Positions 5,676 through 5,809 of a stretch of 5,809 bases of DNA are shown one piece after another. Position 1 is the stretch's first letter, and each line of letters opens with the position of its first letter. Below the pieces are notes generated by a model. The model searched no databases. It was not told the origin of the DNA and worked only from the letters and a program-made list of their open reading frames with translations. Made by a program: the position numbers and the translations under genes. This stretch comes from a bacterium (lineage in GTDB: Bacteria; Krumholzibacteriota; Krumholzibacteriia; LZORAL124-64-63). The stretch lies in the NCBI GenBank assembly GCA_018652925.1, contig JABIBH010000105.1, forward strand, positions 1-5,809, read 5' to 3'.

Positions 5676-5809
5676 TTAAAATTTTTGTTGTGTTCGAATT
5701 CGTGAACGAATAAATCTCTCTGCGATGAGTTTAAATACACTCATCCCAATTAGAAAAGTTATCACATCTCGCCCTGTATTACAAAATAAAAAGACGTCTA
5801 TACTCTTAA
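5676..5809 (-). CDS. possible C-terminal tail of an upstream gene, 5' end outside window
   Basis: A minus-strand frame, open from the right edge, encodes 44 residues and stops with TAA at 5678-5676, 77 bp before the giant gene's ATG. The tail reads VFLFCNTGRDVITFLIGMSV, then FKLIAERFIRSRIRTQQKF: a hydrophobic segment followed by a basic end, rich in Lys and Arg, in sharp contrast to the giant protein. If real it would be a separate gene in the same direction, perhaps co-transcribed. I do not recognise the family. A 44-codon open frame is short enough to arise by chance, and the + strand is also open over 5680-5809, so this is tentative. Confidence 0.35.
   Translation of the reverse strand, partial: KSIDVFLFCNTGRDVITFLIGMSVFKLIAERFIRSRIRTQQKF
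5724..5745. repeat. perfect 7-bp inverted repeat, 8-nt spacer
   Basis: GATGAGT (5724-5730) and ACTCATC (5739-5745) are exact inverse complements around an AT-rich 8-nt spacer. No T-run follows on either strand, so it is not an intrinsic terminator. It could be an operator-like site about 125 bp upstream of the giant gene, but it falls inside the possible upstream reading frame and may be incidental. Confidence 0.4.

Noticed and set aside
5724..5745. The 7-bp inverted repeat as an intrinsic terminator
   Set aside because: Neither strand has a T-run after the stem and the stem is short with an AT-rich loop.
5680..5809. A + strand frame open to the right edge with an ATG at 5725, as a possible divergent gene
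   Set aside because: No Shine-Dalgarno precedes the ATG and only 28 codons are visible; the minus-strand frame over the same bases ends with a stop just before the next gene, a simpler layout. Not excluded.

Overview
The window is essentially one enormous gene. A single reading frame on the minus strand starts at an ATG at 5596-5598 and stays open for 1866 codons to base 1, where it runs off the left edge without a stop. The protein is a secreted, modular, repeat-built surface or extracellular protein of the adhesin / matrix-protein kind. It is rich in Asp, Asn, Thr, Ser and Gly, and almost free of lysine (1 by my reading) and arginine (10).

Organism: AT-leaning DNA, a good Shine-Dalgarno and no introns indicate a bacterium. 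The mix of DCxGxCxG / DDCGVCxGG cassettes, DGDGLG...GYVxNxxD segments, a cohesin-like domain and long runs of NDAPV-linked Ig/cadherin-like domains is what I associate with free-living marine bacteria of the Marinimicrobia (SAR406) / Fibrobacterota-Bacteroidota neighbourhood. That placement is recall of family style, not proof.

Layout of the giant gene, N to C terminus (right to left in the window): signal peptide (residues 1-18); two tandem copies of an unrecognised ~178-residue unit (22-198, 199-378); Cys-rich cassette 1 ending in an Asp-rich, probably Ca-binding segment (379-480); cohesin-like beta domain (481-606); Cys-rich cassette 2 (607-726); an array of about eleven Ig/cadherin-like domains (727-1782), with one Cys-bearing oddity at 1113-1210; Cys-rich cassette 3 (1783 to the window edge), a short tandem repeat still running at base 1. 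The C-terminus, and with it any sorting or anchoring domain, lies outside the window.

Right end (5599-5809): a short intergenic stretch with the Shine-Dalgarno, a weak promoter candidate and a small GAAA-loop hairpin. Before that is a possible C-terminal tail of another minus-strand gene ending at 5676. No RNA gene, insertion sequence, CRISPR array or attachment site is visible. All short open frames inside the giant gene in other frames look like shadows.
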